Below, in pieces: positions 1-13,800 of a DNA stretch of 64,000 nt (position 1 is its first letter; each line of letters starts with the position of its first letter). Source of the DNA: Haliotis asinina (lineage: Eukaryota; Mollusca; Gastropoda; Lepetellida; Haliotidae). The notes beneath the pieces are model-generated. The model was given only the letters and a program-made list of their open reading frames with translations, was not told where the DNA came from and did not search any database. The DNA is taken from contig NC_090288.1 in NCBI RefSeq assembly GCF_037392515.1, positions 558,001-622,000 of the forward strand, in the 5' to 3' direction. Both the position numbers and the translations under genes were made by a program.

Positions 1-1362
1 TCAGATGGATATCATATATATGCCGCAATATTTGCCGATGGATCTTGCCGCAGAACTAAGCTTTGGTGAAAAGCACGTACTTGCAGTTATTCAAAGATAC
101 ATACATATAATGTTCTAGTCCAATTGTTTAGGAATGAATACGGTTGCAACTAAACCCATCGCCAAGAAGATCAGCTCCCGGTCTTGCCATGAAAGGTGCA
201 TAAAACTGAGATAGGGTGGGTACTTTGCTTCAAGTCATTTGTCAATGAGTAGTATTTTCAAAAGGCATCGTCTACATTCTTGAATGTTTTCATGGCATGG
301 TTTTCACGCGCAAGTTGGGCTTTGATGAAAACCCATTTTTCGGCATGAGCTACGTTCAAATTGAATCGTTCAGCTGTATGGTGCCCTCATGGGAGAACCC
401 CTTCAATGTGTCCAACATCAACATTTTCCAGTTGTCCGCGTCGTGGTAATCCCTGCTGTTTTCAAAAGCCATGTAATCGTTATTCAACTCGTTTGTCGGG
501 AGTTTCCACTTGTTTATGAATGATGAGAATGCCCGTAGTTGTGACCTGTAGTTGCGACCCAAATCCATTTTGGATTGACATCAAACTCGCAAAAATTGCA
601 TTTGTACATGCGGCGATCATAAGGATTGTTTACTGTGTTCCACACCTGGTCCTATGGACAGCAAATAGAACACAGAGCAACTCAGCTGACTGCGATGCAT
701 GTCGTTCAACGTCATGCCACAGCATGCCACCGTTTCGATGTTCATGACTGAAAATCTGTATGTTTTAAAGGCCTCGACAAATTGCGTTCAAAAGCGAGAA
801 CCGTCCTCGTATATGGCAGTGTCTCACCTATATGTAAATGGTTCGTCGTGCTCCCGGGAATCGTGAAAGATGAGTCTGTTTAACTGCTGCACGTAATCGA
901 TTACACATCAGGTCAACTCGAAGTCGCGTTTTACAATATCACCTACTACCTGCAAAGGACCAACATCAGCTAGCACAACATGTTCCACGACAATGAACAG
1001 AACCAAACAATGTACAGCTAGTGCGTAATCGTCAAACCCATTGGACCCAATCAAACAGTATGATTTTCAACTGAAAAAACACATTTACAAACATGTTGAA
1101 GTGTCTGCTACAAAAGTGGTGGCAGCAACCTAAGCGATTTCATCAACACCGATGGAGTGCTGCAACGACGAGGATGAATGGACGATATCTCCAGCCTTTG
1201 GCAGCAAAGTGTTCGACTTAAATGATGTTGAGCAAAATTGTCGGAAGACTAACTGAAGATTATTTAGTAACATACGGATAAAAGTGCCATTGCAAACATC
1301 AGTCCTCCAGCCACCATCGTGTTCTACAATCTCGCACCCACATCGAAATAACAGCCGGAGTC
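1..1362. other. Gene-poor left edge, no supportable gene
   Basis: I see only short open frames interrupted by stops on both strands. The longest, about 356-568 on the minus strand and 520-747 on the plus strand, overlap and match no family I can name. The stretch may belong to the same decayed mobile element as the coding fragment at 1363-1735, but that is inference. Confidence 0.4.
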
Positions 1363-1735
1363 ATGGAGTTCATCAGGTTGGCTTTCAAGTATGTGTCTCA
1401 CAGATTAGAATGCAAACTGACAAAACACAATGAAATCACAGTTCTGGCCAAATCAAAGCTCATTACGATACAAGATCATATTTTCACCACGCTCACAGAC
1501 AGCAAAATCTCAGAAGAAGAGTTTCGTTTGGTGCTCTTGGAACTCGCCAAATACCACAGAATGAAGCCAGAGATTCGAACCAAGTCTCATACGTGCCCTG
1601 TCTTCAGCAGAGAATAGAAAAAGAACCTCATCGAACAAGGGAGGCGACAGGCCCGAGAAGCCTTTCTCATGAAAACCAAACAAATTAAGAAGAAGATTCA
1701 CAATAAATTGCTTCAGGGGGATCAACACTACAAAG
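1363..1735 (+). pseudogene. Broken fragment of a multicopy invertebrate protein family, function unknown
   Basis: An open frame at 1363-1617 encodes a charged, helix-forming segment. It includes KHNEITVLAKSKL, then an acidic SEEEFRLVLLELAKYH stretch, and ends at a stop codon near 1617. Past that stop the same frame continues with protein-like sequence (a KKNLIEQGRRQAREAF segment, about 1618-1690), so one in-frame stop appears to break a longer coding region. From memory, proteins with this pattern (a short hydrophobic part, a KHE-like motif, then an acidic EEF/EKY helix) occur as many unannotated copies in cnidarian and mollusc genomes and are probably carried by a mobile element. I cannot name the element. 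The alternative is a chance open frame, but the amphipathic pattern and the continuation past the stop argue against it. Confidence 0.38.
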
Positions 1736-2644
1736 AGACTACGAAGAGCTCACCCTCAGGCAGCTATCCCCTTGCTAGTCATTCGACTGGGCATCATTGC
1801 AGTGAAAGCAACACACACAATGCTCGCTCATAGCAACCCTCTAGATGGTAGCAAGCTGGCCACTGCCGAGATCTGCATTTGATTCACCTTTAGACAGCTG
1901 TCACCTAGCCAGCCGAGCATCATTATAACCGAGCCGACACACTCACACTGAAACTCATCAATGGCACTCACTCAGAGCATACCGGGACCCAGGCCTCTAC
2001 TCAGCACCAGCAAATCCCAGAGACACTGACAAAGAGACCCGGGAGATACTGAGAGCTGCATTTCATTCAGCTGAAAAAAAACATCGCCTCGCTAATATAT
2101 AAAAAGTATGACATGTTGGATTGTTAGCCTTTTTTTAACTTTTTAACTTAAAAGTGATAATTTCTAAACTATTCGACTGATTTTCATGAAATTTTGCATG
2201 CATCTCAGCAGATAGTTACTCTTTAACAAAACGGTATGGTGAACACTCTCGATGACGTCATTAGATTAATTTTTAAGACCTACTAATGACAAAAAAATTG
2301 AATATTTTAGCCTTTTCCCGACCAGCCCCATGCTCACATCGAAGTCCACATCTCGAAAACTATTTGGCCAATTTTAAACAAATTCTGCATGCACATCTGT
2401 AGTAGTATAGACAGTGATGATTTTGGAGAAGGTCGTGGTCCAAAACCATCACAGTTTGCTATGGTGTCTGTTACAGGTCGCTAATGGTCACAAGAACAGT
2501 GAAATCAATACATTAACAATTATTGCAGTTTGTAATACTCCATTTCAGAGCTGATTTAACTTCAGAATAGCAACAAAGAGAGATAAGATTATTGGTTTTA
2601 TGACATGAGGAGTTTTTTCTCAAACATTGGAATATAAAATATAT
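1736..2644. repeat. AT-rich stretch with two diverged copies of an element of about 190-bp period
   Basis: Positions about 2150-2240 (around AAACTATTCGACTGATTTT and TTTTGCATGCAT) resemble 2340-2430 (around AAACTATTTGGCCAATTTT and TTCTGCATGCAC) at an offset near 190 bp in the same orientation. This suggests an old tandem duplication or two tandem copies of a dispersed repeat. No coding potential is visible on either strand. Confidence 0.35.
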
Positions 2645-3206
2645 TCAAATTTGGGACAGCAAACTTGATACTTGAGGAAAATGGATCATAATTTTCCAGC
2701 AAGGAATGTCACAAATCAACCTGACCAAGGTTTTCATATTAAGATGTACATCGGATAAACCGATCAGCAACATTCTGTAACCAGCAATTATATCTTTATT
2801 GTACCGCATATTCGTTGTAGTTTGGTAACCATTTGATAACATCCATGAATAAATGGAAGGCGATGTTTTCTGTTTGGAATGTTTTGTCGGCTAACATGTG
2901 ATAGAAGTTTTTCCTTTCTGAATATCTACAAACTTCTCTCAAACAATCTGTAAATGGTGGTAATAAGGGAATGATTCTGGCCATATCATTTTCAATATCT
3001 TCGTCAACAATCATTTCAAAAGTCCAAAGTGTTACTACTAAGTTCGCTACTTTCTCATCGTAAAGCTTCGTGACTTTCACCATCACTAATTTATTTACTA
3101 CTAAAGACCATATTATTTGTGATTCAGTACAACCACTCGTTCTTGTTTCTGGTCGCCACCTGGAGTCATCTGAGAGTGTTTCACTTTCACATGCACAGAG
3201 TGTCAT
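2645..3206 (-). pseudogene. Frameshifted fragment of an unnamed multicopy protein family
   Basis: Two overlapping minus-strand frames look like one protein split by a frameshift near 2800-2842. The first (3206 to 2796) contains NFYHMLADKTFQTENIAFHL followed by a segment ending DVIKWLPNY. The second (2842 to 2645) resumes with NMRYNKDIIAGYRMLL. I recall a family with a similar order (an asparagine-isoleucine-alanine stretch, a D-V-x-W segment, then an M-R-Y motif) in many copies in aquatic invertebrate genomes, without a functional name. An acceptor-like CTCTCAG precedes the conserved part, so it could once have been an exon. Mobile-element origin is inference. Confidence 0.35.
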
Positions 3207-4103
3207 GTGCTTATTATCAGGTGAAAGAACTACTTTTTGTCCATTGTTTCAATTTTTTTATAGGAACAACTTTCAGACTTTTGGTCACATATTGCAATTT
3301 GCCCATCAAAGGCAACAAAAGTACTACCCTAATTTTCACTTCATTTTCTGGATAGGTACTACAAAAATTGGGTGACTTTTTTACATCGAAGATGTACACC
3401 TGCTTTTCAGGGGCATATAAGACACAAAAAAGAAAAATAAGACACAAAAAAGAAAATAAAAATATGCAAACCGAATCACCCAAAACAATTTGCCACTAGT
3501 AAACATGTGTCTCCGCGTGTAGAGCTAAATCCCAAAGGTCATGTTTCGGACAGTATGTGTCTCAGAATACTTCAGAGAGATAATGGTGTACAAGATCTTG
3601 ATGTATTGGAACAAACCCTCCATCAAGAATAGAATGCAGTACCTCACAACAGATTCAACGTCTGATTGTAAAGAGGGTCATGATGATGACCTTGTGCTCG
3701 GTCATTGATACCTGCGTAAGTTTATCAGGACTGTATACCAGAGGTTTGACTGACCACTTCTGTTAACATCACACAGCCATCATTATCTGCATGACGAAAT
3801 AAGCACTTTAGTTTCTGTTCTTTTGTGCATTTTATATATTCCAGGTGGTCCAGTTTACCCAATGAACAAACCCAGGACACTATGTAACACCAGCAAAATG
3901 GTTAGTTTATGCTCACCCAAGTCATCACTTCAGTGTGTGAGGAAAGACGACTCAAAGCAGTAATTTGAATGATGTATCTGTTGTAGTTTTATATTAATTC
4001 TTCCACTGACTCACACAAAACATTCCACAAGTGTACTGTTGGTCCAAGCTGACTTCAAGTGTTCCGTTGAAAAGAAACTGACAGAATTCTTGTGAAATCA
4101 ACA
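3207..4103. other. Unique sequence before the 26-bp array, nothing recognised
   Basis: AT-rich sequence with a small duplication of an A-rich tract near 3420-3460. No open frame longer than about 100 codons looks protein-like, and I see no RNA gene or clear regulatory site. Confidence 0.4.
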
Positions 4104-4458
4104 CCATCTGGGACAATGGTGTGTCTGCTGTATCTGGGACAATGGTTTGGCTGCTGTGTCAGGTACAATGGTGTCCCTGCTGTGTTTGGGACAATGGTGT
4201 GGCTGCTGTGTCTGGGACTATGGTGTGGTTGCTGTGTCTGGGACAATGGTGTGGTTGCTGTGTCTGGGACAATGGTGTGGGTGCTGTGTCTGGGACTGTG
4301 GTGTGGGTGCTGTGTCTGGGTCAATGGTGTGGCTGCTGTGTCTGGGACAATGGTGTGGTTGCTGTGTCTGGGACTATGGTGTGGCTGCTGTGTCTGGGAC
4401 AATGGTGTGGCTGCTGTGTCTGGGACTATGGTGTGGCTGATGTGTCTGGGACTATGGT

Positions 4459-7400
4459 GTGGGTGCTGTGTCTGGGACAATGGTATGGCTGCTGTGTCTG
4501 GGACAATGGTGTGGCTGCTGTGTCTGGGTCAATGGTGTGCTGTGTCTGGGTCAGTGGTGTGGCTGCTGTGTCTGGGACTGTGGTGTGGCTGCTGTGTCTG
4601 GGACTGTGGTGTGCCTGCTGTGTCTGGGACAGTGGTGTGGCTGCTGTGTCTGGGACTATGGTGTGGTTGCTGTGTCTGGGTCAATGGTGTGGTTGCTGTG
4701 TCTGGGACTATGGTGTGGCTGCTGTGTCTGGGACTATGGTGTGGCTGATGTGTCTGGGACTATGGTGTGATTGCTGTGTCTGGGACTATGGTGTGGCTGC
4801 TGTGTCTGGGACTATGGTGTGGCTGCTGTGTCTGGGACTATGGTGTGGCTGCTGTGTCTGGGACTGTGGTGTGGGTGCTGTGTCTGGGTCAATGGTGTGG
4901 GTGCTGTGTCTGGGTCAATGGTGTGGTTGCTGTGTCTGGGACTATGGTGTGGCTGCTGTGTCTGGGACTATGGTGTGGCTGCTGTGTCTGGGACAATGGT
5001 GTGGTTGCTGTGTCTGGGACAATGGTGTGGCTGCTGTGTCTGGGACTATGGTGTGGCTGCTGTGTCTGGGACAATGGTGTGGCTGCTGTGTCTGGGTCAA
5101 TGGTGTGCTGTGTCTGGGTCAATGGTGTGGCTGCTGTGTCTGGGACTATGGTGTGGCTGCTGTGTCTGGGACAATGGTGTGGGTGCTGTGTCTGGGACAA
5201 TGGTGTGGCTGTTGTGTCTGGGTCAATGGTGTGGCTGCTGTGTCTGGGACAATGGTGTGGCTGCTGTGTCTGGGACAATGGTGTGGCTGCTGTGTCTGGG
5301 ACAATGGTGTGGCTGCTGTGTCTGGGTCAATGGTGTGGCTGCTGTGTCTGGGTCAATGGTGTGGTTGCTGTGTCTGGGACTGTGGTGTGGGTGCTGTGTC
5401 TGGGACTGTGGTGTGGCTGCTGTGTCTGGGACTATGGTGTGGCTGCTGTGTCTGGGACAATGGTGTGGCTGCTGTGTCTGGGACAATGGTGTGGCTGCTG
5501 TGTCTGGGACTATGGTGTGGTTGCTGTGTCTGGGAGAATGGTGTGGCTGCTGTGTCTGGGACAATGGTGTGGTTGCTGTGTCTGGGACTATGGTGTGGGT
5601 GCTGTGTCTGGGACTATGGTGTGGGTGCTGTGTCTGGGACACTGGTGTGGCTGCTGTGTCTGGGACAATGGTGTGGCTGCTGTGTCTGGGACAATGGTGT
5701 GAATGCTGTGTCTGGGACTGTGGTGTGGCTGCTGTGTCTGGGACTGTGGTGTGGCTGCTGTGTCTGGGACTGTGGTGTGGCTGCTGTGTCTGGGACAGTG
5801 GTGTGGCTGCTGTGTCTGGGACTATGGTGTGGTTGCTGTGTCTGGGTCAATGGTGTGGCTGCTGTGTCTGGGACTATGGTGTGGCTGCTGTGTCTGGGAC
5901 TATGGTGTGGCTGATGTGTCTGGGACTATGGTGTGATTGCTGTGTCTGGGACTATGGTGTGGCTGCTGTGTCTGGGACTATGGTGTGGCTGCTGTGTCTG
6001 GGACTATGGTGTGGCTGCTGTGTCTGGGACTGTGGTGTGGGTGCTGTGTCTGGGTCAATGGTGTGGGTGCTGTGTCTGGGTCAATGGTGTGGTTGCTGTG
6101 TCTGGGACTATGGTGTGGCTGCTGTGTCTGGGACTATGGTGTGGCTGCTGTGTCTGGGACAATGGTGTGGTTGCTGTGTCTGGGACAATGGTGTGGCTGC
6201 TGTGTCTGGGACTATGGTGTGGCTGCTGTGTCTGGGACAATGGTGTGGCTGCTGTGTCTGGGTCAATGGTGTGCTGTGTCTGGGTCAATGGTGTGGCTGC
6301 TGTGTCTGGGACTATGGTGTGGCTGCTGTGTCTGGGACAATGGTGTGGGTGCTGTGTCTGGGACAATGGTGTGGCTGTTGTGTCTGGGTCAATGGTGTGG
6401 CTGCTGTGTCTGGGACAATGGTGTGGCTGCTGTGTCTGGGACAATGGTGTGGCTGCTGTGTCTGGGACAATGGTGTGGCTGCTGTGTCTGGGTCAATGGT
6501 GTGGCTGCTGTGTCTGGGTCAATGGTGTGGTTGCTGTGTCTGGGACTGTGGTGTGGGTGCTGTGTCTGGGACTGTGGTGTGGCTGCTGTGTCTGGGACTA
6601 TGGTGTGGCTGCTGTGTCTGGGACAATGGTGTGGCTGCTGTGTCTGGGACAATGGTGTGGCTGCTGTGTCTGGGACTATGGTGTGGTTCCTGTGTCTGGG
6701 AGAATGGTGTGGCTGCTGTGTCTGGGACAATGGTGTGGTTGCTGTGTCTCGGACTATGGTGTGGGTGCTGTGTCTGGGACTATGGTGTGGGTGCTGTGTC
6801 TGGGACACTGGTGTGGCTGCTGTGTCTGGGACAATGGTGTGGCTGCTGTGTCTGGGACAATGGTGTGAATGCTGTGTCTGGGACTGTGGTGTGGCTGCTG
6901 TGTCTGGGACTGTGGTGTGGCTGCTGTGTCTGGGACAGTGGTGTGGCTGCTGTGTCTGGGACTATGGTGTGGTTGCTGTGTCTGGGTCAATGGTGTGGCT
7001 GCTGTGTCTGGGACTATGGTGTGGCTGCTGTGTCTGGGACTTTGGTGTGGCTGATGTGTCTGGGACTATGGTGTGATTGCTGTGTCTGGGACAATGGTGT
7101 GGCTGCTGTGTCTGGGACTATGGTGTGGCTGCTGTGTCTGGGACAATGGTGTGGCTGCTCTGTCTGGGACTGTGGTGTGGGTGCTGTGTCTGGGTCAATG
7201 GTGTGGGTGCTGTGTCTGGGACAATGGTGTGGTTGCTGTGTCTGGGACTATGGTGTGGCTGCTGTGTGTGGGACAATGGTGTGGCTGCTGTGTCTGGGAC
7301 AATGGTGTAGCTGCTGTGTCTGGGTCAATGGTGTGGTTGCTGTGTCTGGGACTATGGTGTGGGTGCTGTGTCTGGGACTGTGGTGTGGCTGCTGTGTCTG

Positions 7401-10400
7401 GGACTGTGGTGTGGCTGCTGTGTCTGGGACAATGGTGTGGCTGCTGTGTCTGGGACTATGGTGTGGGTGCTGTGTCTGGGACTGTGGTGTGGCTGCTGTG
7501 TCTGGGACAGTGGTGTGGCTGCTGTGTCTGGGACTATGGTGTGGTTGCTGTGTCTGGGTCAATGGTGTGGCTGCTGTGTCTGGGACTATGGTGTGGCTGC
7601 TGTGTCTGGGACTATGGTGTGGCTGATGTGTCTGGGACTATGGTGTGGGTGCTGTGTCTGGGACAATGGTATGGCTGCTGTGTCTGGGACAATGGTGTGG
7701 CTGCTGTGTCTGGGTCAATGGTGTGCTGTGTCTGGGTCAGTGGTGTGGCTGCTGTGTCTGGGACTGTGGTGTGGCTGCTGTGTCTGGGACTGTGGTGTGC
7801 CTGCTGTGTCTGGGACAGTGGTGTGGCTGCTGTGTCTGGGACTATGGTGTGGTTGCTGTGTCTGGGTCAATGGTGTGGTTGCTGTGTCTGGGACTATGGT
7901 GTGGCTGCTGTGTCTGGGACTATGGTGTGGCTGATGTGTCTGGGACTATGGTGTGATTGCTGTGTCTGGGACTATGGTGTGGCTGCTGTGTCTGGGACTA
8001 TGGTGTGGCTGCTGTGTCTGGGACTATGGTGTGGCTGCTGTGTCTGGGACTGTGGTGTGGGTGCTGTGTCTGGGTCAATGGTGTGGGTGCTGTGTCTGGG
8101 TCAATGGTGTGGTTGCTGTGTCTGGGACTATGGTGTGGCTGCTGTGTCTGGGACTATGGTGTGGCTGCTGTGTCTGGGACAATGGTGTGGTTGCTGTGTC
8201 TGGGACAATGGTGTGGCTGCTGTGTCTGGGACTATGGTGTGGCTGCTGTGTCTGGGACAATGGTGTGGCTGCTGTGTCTGGGTCAATGGTGTGCTGTGTC
8301 TGGGTCAATGGTGTGGCTGCTGTGTCTGGGACTATGGTGTGGCTGCTGTGTCTGGGACAATGGTGTGGGTGCTGTGTCTGGGACAATGGTGTGGCTGTTG
8401 TGTCTGGGTCAATGGTGTGGCTGCTGTGTCTGGGACAATGGTGTGGCTGCTGTGTCTGGGACAATGGTGTGGCTGCTGTGTCTGGGACAATGGTGTGGCT
8501 GCTGTGTCTGGGTCAATGGTGTGGCTGCTGTGTCTGGGTCAATGGTGTGGTTGCTGTGTCTGGGACTGTGGTGTGGGTGCTGTGTCTGGGACTGTGGTGT
8601 GGCTGCTGTGTCTGGGACTATGGTGTGGCTGCTGTGTCTGGGACAATGGTGTGGCTGCTGTGTCTGGGACAATGGTGTGGCTGCTGTGTCTGGGACTATG
8701 GTGTGGTTGCTGTGTCTGGGAGAATGGTGTGGCTGCTGTGTCTGGGACAATGGTGTGGTTGCTGTGTCTGGGACTATGGTGTGGGTGCTGTGTCTGGGAC
8801 TATGGTGTGGGTGCTGTGTCTGGGACACTGGTGTGGCTGCTGTGTCTGGGACAATGGTGTGGCTGCTGTGTCTGGGACAATGGTGTGAATGCTGTGTCTG
8901 GGACTGTGGTGTGGCTGCTGTGTCTGGGACTGTGGTGTGGCTGCTGTGTCTGGGACTGTGGTGTGGCTGCTGTGTCTGGGACAGTGGTGTGGCTGCTGTG
9001 TCTGGGACTATGGTGTGGTTGCTGTGTCTGGGTCAATGGTGTGGCTGCTGTGTCTGGGACTATGGTGTGGCTGCTGTGTCTGGGACTATGGTGTGGCTGA
9101 TGTGTCTGGGACTATGGTGTGATTGCTGTGTCTGGGACTATGGTGTGGCTGCTGTGTCTGGGACTATGGTGTGGCTGCTGTGTCTGGGACTATGGTGTGG
9201 CTGCTGTGTCTGGGACTGTGGTGTGGGTGCTGTGTCTGGGTCAATGGTGTGGGTGCTGTGTCTGGGTCAATGGTGTGGTTGCTGTGTCTGGGACTATGGT
9301 GTGGCTGCTGTGTCTGGGACTATGGTGTGGCTGCTGTGTCTGGGACAATGGTGTGGTTGCTGTGTCTGGGACAATGGTGTGGCTGCTGTGTCTGGGACTA
9401 TGGTGTGGCTGCTGTGTCTGGGACAATGGTGTGGCTGCTGTGTCTGGGTCAATGGTGTGCTGTGTCTGGGTCAATGGTGTGGCTGCTGTGTCTGGGACTA
9501 TGGTGTGGCTGCTGTGTCTGGGACAATGGTGTGGGTGCTGTGTCTGGGACAATGGTGTGGCTGTTGTGTCTGGGTCAATGGTGTGGCTGCTGTGTCTGGG
9601 ACAATGGTGTGGCTGCTGTGTCTGGGACAATGGTGTGGCTGCTGTGTCTGGGACAATGGTGTGGCTGCTGTGTCTGGGTCAATGGTGTGGCTGCTGTGTC
9701 TGGGTCAATGGTGTGGTTGCTGTGTCTGGGACTGTGGTGTGGGTGCTGTGTCTGGGACTGTGGTGTGGCTGCTGTGTCTGGGACTATGGTGTGGCTGCTG
9801 TGTCTGGGACAATGGTGTGGCTGCTGTGTCTGGGACAATGGTGTGGCTGCTGTGTCTGGGACTATGGTGTGGTTCCTGTGTCTGGGAGAATGGTGTGGCT
9901 GCTGTGTCTGGGACAATGGTGTGGTTGCTGTGTCTCGGACTATGGTGTGGGTGCTGTGTCTGGGACTATGGTGTGGGTGCTGTGTCTGGGACACTGGTGT
10001 GGCTGCTGTGTCTGGGACAATGGTGTGGCTGCTGTGTCTGGGACAATGGTGTGAATGCTGTGTCTGGGACTGTGGTGTGGCTGCTGTGTCTGGGACTGTG
10101 GTGTGGCTGCTGTGTCTGGGACAGTGGTGTGGCTGCTGTGTCTGGGACTATGGTGTGGTTGCTGTGTCTGGGTCAATGGTGTGGCTGCTGTGTCTGGGAC
10201 TATGGTGTGGCTGCTGTGTCTGGGACTTTGGTGTGGCTGATGTGTCTGGGACTATGGTGTGATTGCTGTGTCTGGGACAATGGTGTGGCTGCTGTGTCTG
10301 GGACTATGGTGTGGCTGCTGTGTCTGGGACAATGGTGTGGCTGCTCTGTCTGGGACTGTGGTGTGGGTGCTGTGTCTGGGTCAATGGTGTGGGTGCTGTG

Positions 10401-10830
10401 TCTGGGACAATGGTGTGGTTGCTGTGTCTGGGACTATGGTGTGGCTGCTGTGTGTGGGACAATGGTGTGGCTGCTGTGTCTGGGACAATGGTGTAGCTGC
10501 TGTGTCTGGGTCAATGGTGTGGTTGCTGTGTCTGGGACTATGGTGTGGGTGCTGTGTCTGGGACTGTGGTGTGGCTGCTGTGTCTGGGACTGTGGTGTGG
10601 CTGCTGTGTCTGGGACAATGGTGTGGCTGCTGTGTCTGGGACTATGGTGTGGGTGCTGTGTCTGGGACTGTGGTGTGGCTGCTGTGTCTGGGACAGTGGT
10701 GTGGCTGCTGTGTCTGGGACTATGGTGTGGTTGCTGTGTCTGGGTCAATGGTGTGGCTGCTGTGTCTGGGACTATGGTGTGGCTGCTGTGTCTGGGACTA
10801 TGGTGTGGCTGATGTGTCTGGGACTATGGT
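4459..10830. repeat. Higher-order duplication within the 26-bp array, period 3186 bp
   Basis: The blocks 4459-7644 and 7645-10830 carry the same order of unit variants. For example, the rare TGGTATGG variant sits near 4490 and again 3186 bp later, and the reading frames over 4771-7626 and 7957-10812 give apparently identical 951-residue translations. Inside each block a 1166-bp segment is repeated with few changes (about 4767-5702 against 5933-6868). 1166 bp equals 44 units of 26 bp plus one 22-bp unit, so the short unit marks the period. A 1738-bp shift links 9241-10834 to 10979-12572. Confidence 0.85.
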
Positions 10831-13800
10831 GTGATTGCTGTGTCTGGGACTATGGTGTGGCTGCTGTGTCTGGGACTATGGTGTGGCTGCTGTGTCTGGG
10901 ACTATGGTGTGGCTGCTGTGTCTGGGACTATGGTGTGGCTGCTGTGTCTGGGACTGTGGTGTGGGTGCTGTGTCTGGGTCAATGGTGTGGGTGCTGTGTC
11001 TGGGTCAATGGTGTGGTTGCTGTGTCTGGGACTATGGTGTGGCTGCTGTGTCTGGGACTATGGTGTGGCTGCTGTGTCTGGGACAATGGTGTGGTTGCTG
11101 TGTCTGGGACAATGGTGTGGCTGCTGTGTCTGGGACTATGGTGTGGCTGCTGTGTCTGGGACAATGGTGTGGCTGCTGTGTCTGGGTCAATGGTGTGCTG
11201 TGTCTGGGTCAATGGTGTGGCTGCTGTGTCTGGGACTATGGTGTGGCTGCTGTGTCTGGGACAATGGTGTGGGTGCTGTGTCTGGGACAATGGTGTGGCT
11301 GTTGTGTCTGGGTCAATGGTGTGGCTGCTGTGTCTGGGACAATGGTGTGGCTGCTGTGTCTGGGACAATGGTGTGGCTGCTGTGTCTGGGACAATGGTGT
11401 GGCTGCTGTGTCTGGGTCAATGGTGTGGCTGCTGTGTCTGGGTCAATGGTGTGGTTGCTGTGTCTGGGACTGTGGTGTGGGTGCTGTGTCTGGGACTGTG
11501 GTGTGGCTGCTGTGTCTGGGACTATGGTGTGGCTGCTGTGTCTGGGACAATGGTGTGGCTGCTGTGTCTGGGACAATGGTGTGGCTGCTGTGTCTGGGAC
11601 TATGGTGTGGTTCCTGTGTCTGGGAGAATGGTGTGGCTGCTGTGTCTGGGACAATGGTGTGGTTGCTGTGTCTCGGACTATGGTGTGGGTGCTGTGTCTG
11701 GGACTATGGTGTGGGTGCTGTGTCTGGGACACTGGTGTGGCTGCTGTGTCTGGGACAATGGTGTGGCTGCTGTGTCTGGGACAATGGTGTGAATGCTGTG
11801 TCTGGGACTGTGGTGTGGCTGCTGTGTCTGGGACTGTGGTGTGGCTGCTGTGTCTGGGACAGTGGTGTGGCTGCTGTGTCTGGGACTATGGTGTGGTTGC
11901 TGTGTCTGGGTCAATGGTGTGGCTGCTGTGTCTGGGACTATGGTGTGGCTGCTGTGTCTGGGACTTTGGTGTGGCTGATGTGTCTGGGACTATGGTGTGA
12001 TTGCTGTGTCTGGGACAATGGTGTGGCTGCTGTGTCTGGGACTATGGTGTGGCTGCTGTGTCTGGGACAATGGTGTGGCTGCTCTGTCTGGGACTGTGGT
12101 GTGGGTGCTGTGTCTGGGTCAATGGTGTGGGTGCTGTGTCTGGGACAATGGTGTGGTTGCTGTGTCTGGGACTATGGTGTGGCTGCTGTGTGTGGGACAA
12201 TGGTGTGGCTGCTGTGTCTGGGACAATGGTGTAGCTGCTGTGTCTGGGTCAATGGTGTGGTTGCTGTGTCTGGGACTATGGTGTGGGTGCTGTGTCTGGG
12301 ACTGTGGTGTGGCTGCTGTGTCTGGGACTGTGGTGTGGCTGCTGTGTCTGGGACAATGGTGTGGCTGCTGTGTCTGGGACTATGGTGTGGGTGCTGTGTC
12401 TGGGACTGTGGTGTGGCTGCTGTGTCTGGGACAGTGGTGTGGCTGCTGTGTCTGGGACTATGGTGTGGTTGCTGTGTCTGGGTCAATGGTGTGGCTGCTG
12501 TGTCTGGGACTATGGTGTGGCTGCTGTGTCTGGGACTATGGTGTGGCTGATGTGTCTGGGACTATGGTGTGATTGCTGTGTCTGGGACTATGGTGTGGCT
12601 GCTGTGTCTGGGACTATGGTGTGGCTGCTGTGTCTGGGACTATGGTGTGGCTGCTGTGTCTGGGACTGTGGTGTGGGTGCTGTGTCTGGGTCAATGGTGT
12701 GGGTGCTGTGTCTGGGTCAATGGTGTGGTTGCTGTGTCTGGGACTATGGTGTGGCTGCTGTGTCTGGGACTATGGTGTGGCTGCTGTGTCTGGGACAATG
12801 GTGTGGTTGCTGTGTCTGGGACAATGGTGTGGCTGCTGTGTCTGGGACTATGGTGTGGCTGCTGTGTCTGGGACAATGGTGTGGCTGCTGTGTCTGGGTC
12901 AATGGTGTGCTGTGTCTGGGTCAATGGTGTGGCTGCTGTGTCTGGGTCAATGGTGTGGCTGCTGTGTCTGGGACAATGGTGTGGGTGCTGTGTCTGGGAC
13001 AATGGTGTGGCTGTTGTGTCTGGGTCATTGGTGTGGCTGCTGTGTCTGGGACAATGGTGTGGCTGCTGTGTCTGGGACAATGGTGTGGCTGCTGTGTCTG
13101 GGACAATGGTGTGGCTGCTGTGTCTGGGTCAATGGTGTGGCTGCTGTGTCTGGGTCAATGGTGTGGTTGCTGTGTCTGGGACTGTGGTGTGGGTGCTGTG
13201 TCTGGGACTGTGGTGTGGCTGCTGTGTCTGGGACAATGGTGTGGCTGCTGTGTCTGGGACAATGGTGTGGCTGCTGTGTCTGGGACTATGGTGTGGTTGC
13301 TGTGTCTGGGAGAATGGTGTGGCTGCTGTGTCTGGGACAATGGTGTGGTTGCTGTATCTCGGACTATGGTGTGGGTGCTGTGTCTGGGACTATGGTGTGG
13401 GTGCTGTGTCTGGGACAATGGTGTGGCTGCTGTGTCTGGGACAATGGTGTGAATGCTGTGTCTGGGACAGTGGTGTGGCTGCTGTGTCTGGGACTGTGGT
13501 GTGGCTGCTGTGTCTGGGACTGTGGTGTGGCTGCTGTGTCTGGGACAGTGGTGTGGCTGCTGTGTCTGGGACTATGGTGTGGTTGCTGTGTCTGGGTCAA
13601 TGGTGTGGCTGCTGTGTCTGGGACTATGGTGTGGCTGCTGTGTCTGGGACTTTGGTGTGGCTGATGTGTCTGGGACTATGGTGTGGCTGCTGTGTCTGGG
13701 ACTATGGTGTGGCTGCTGTGTCTGGGACTATGGTGTGGCTGCTGTGTCTGGGACTATGGTGTGGCTGATGTGTCTGGGACTATGGTGTGATTGCTGTGTC

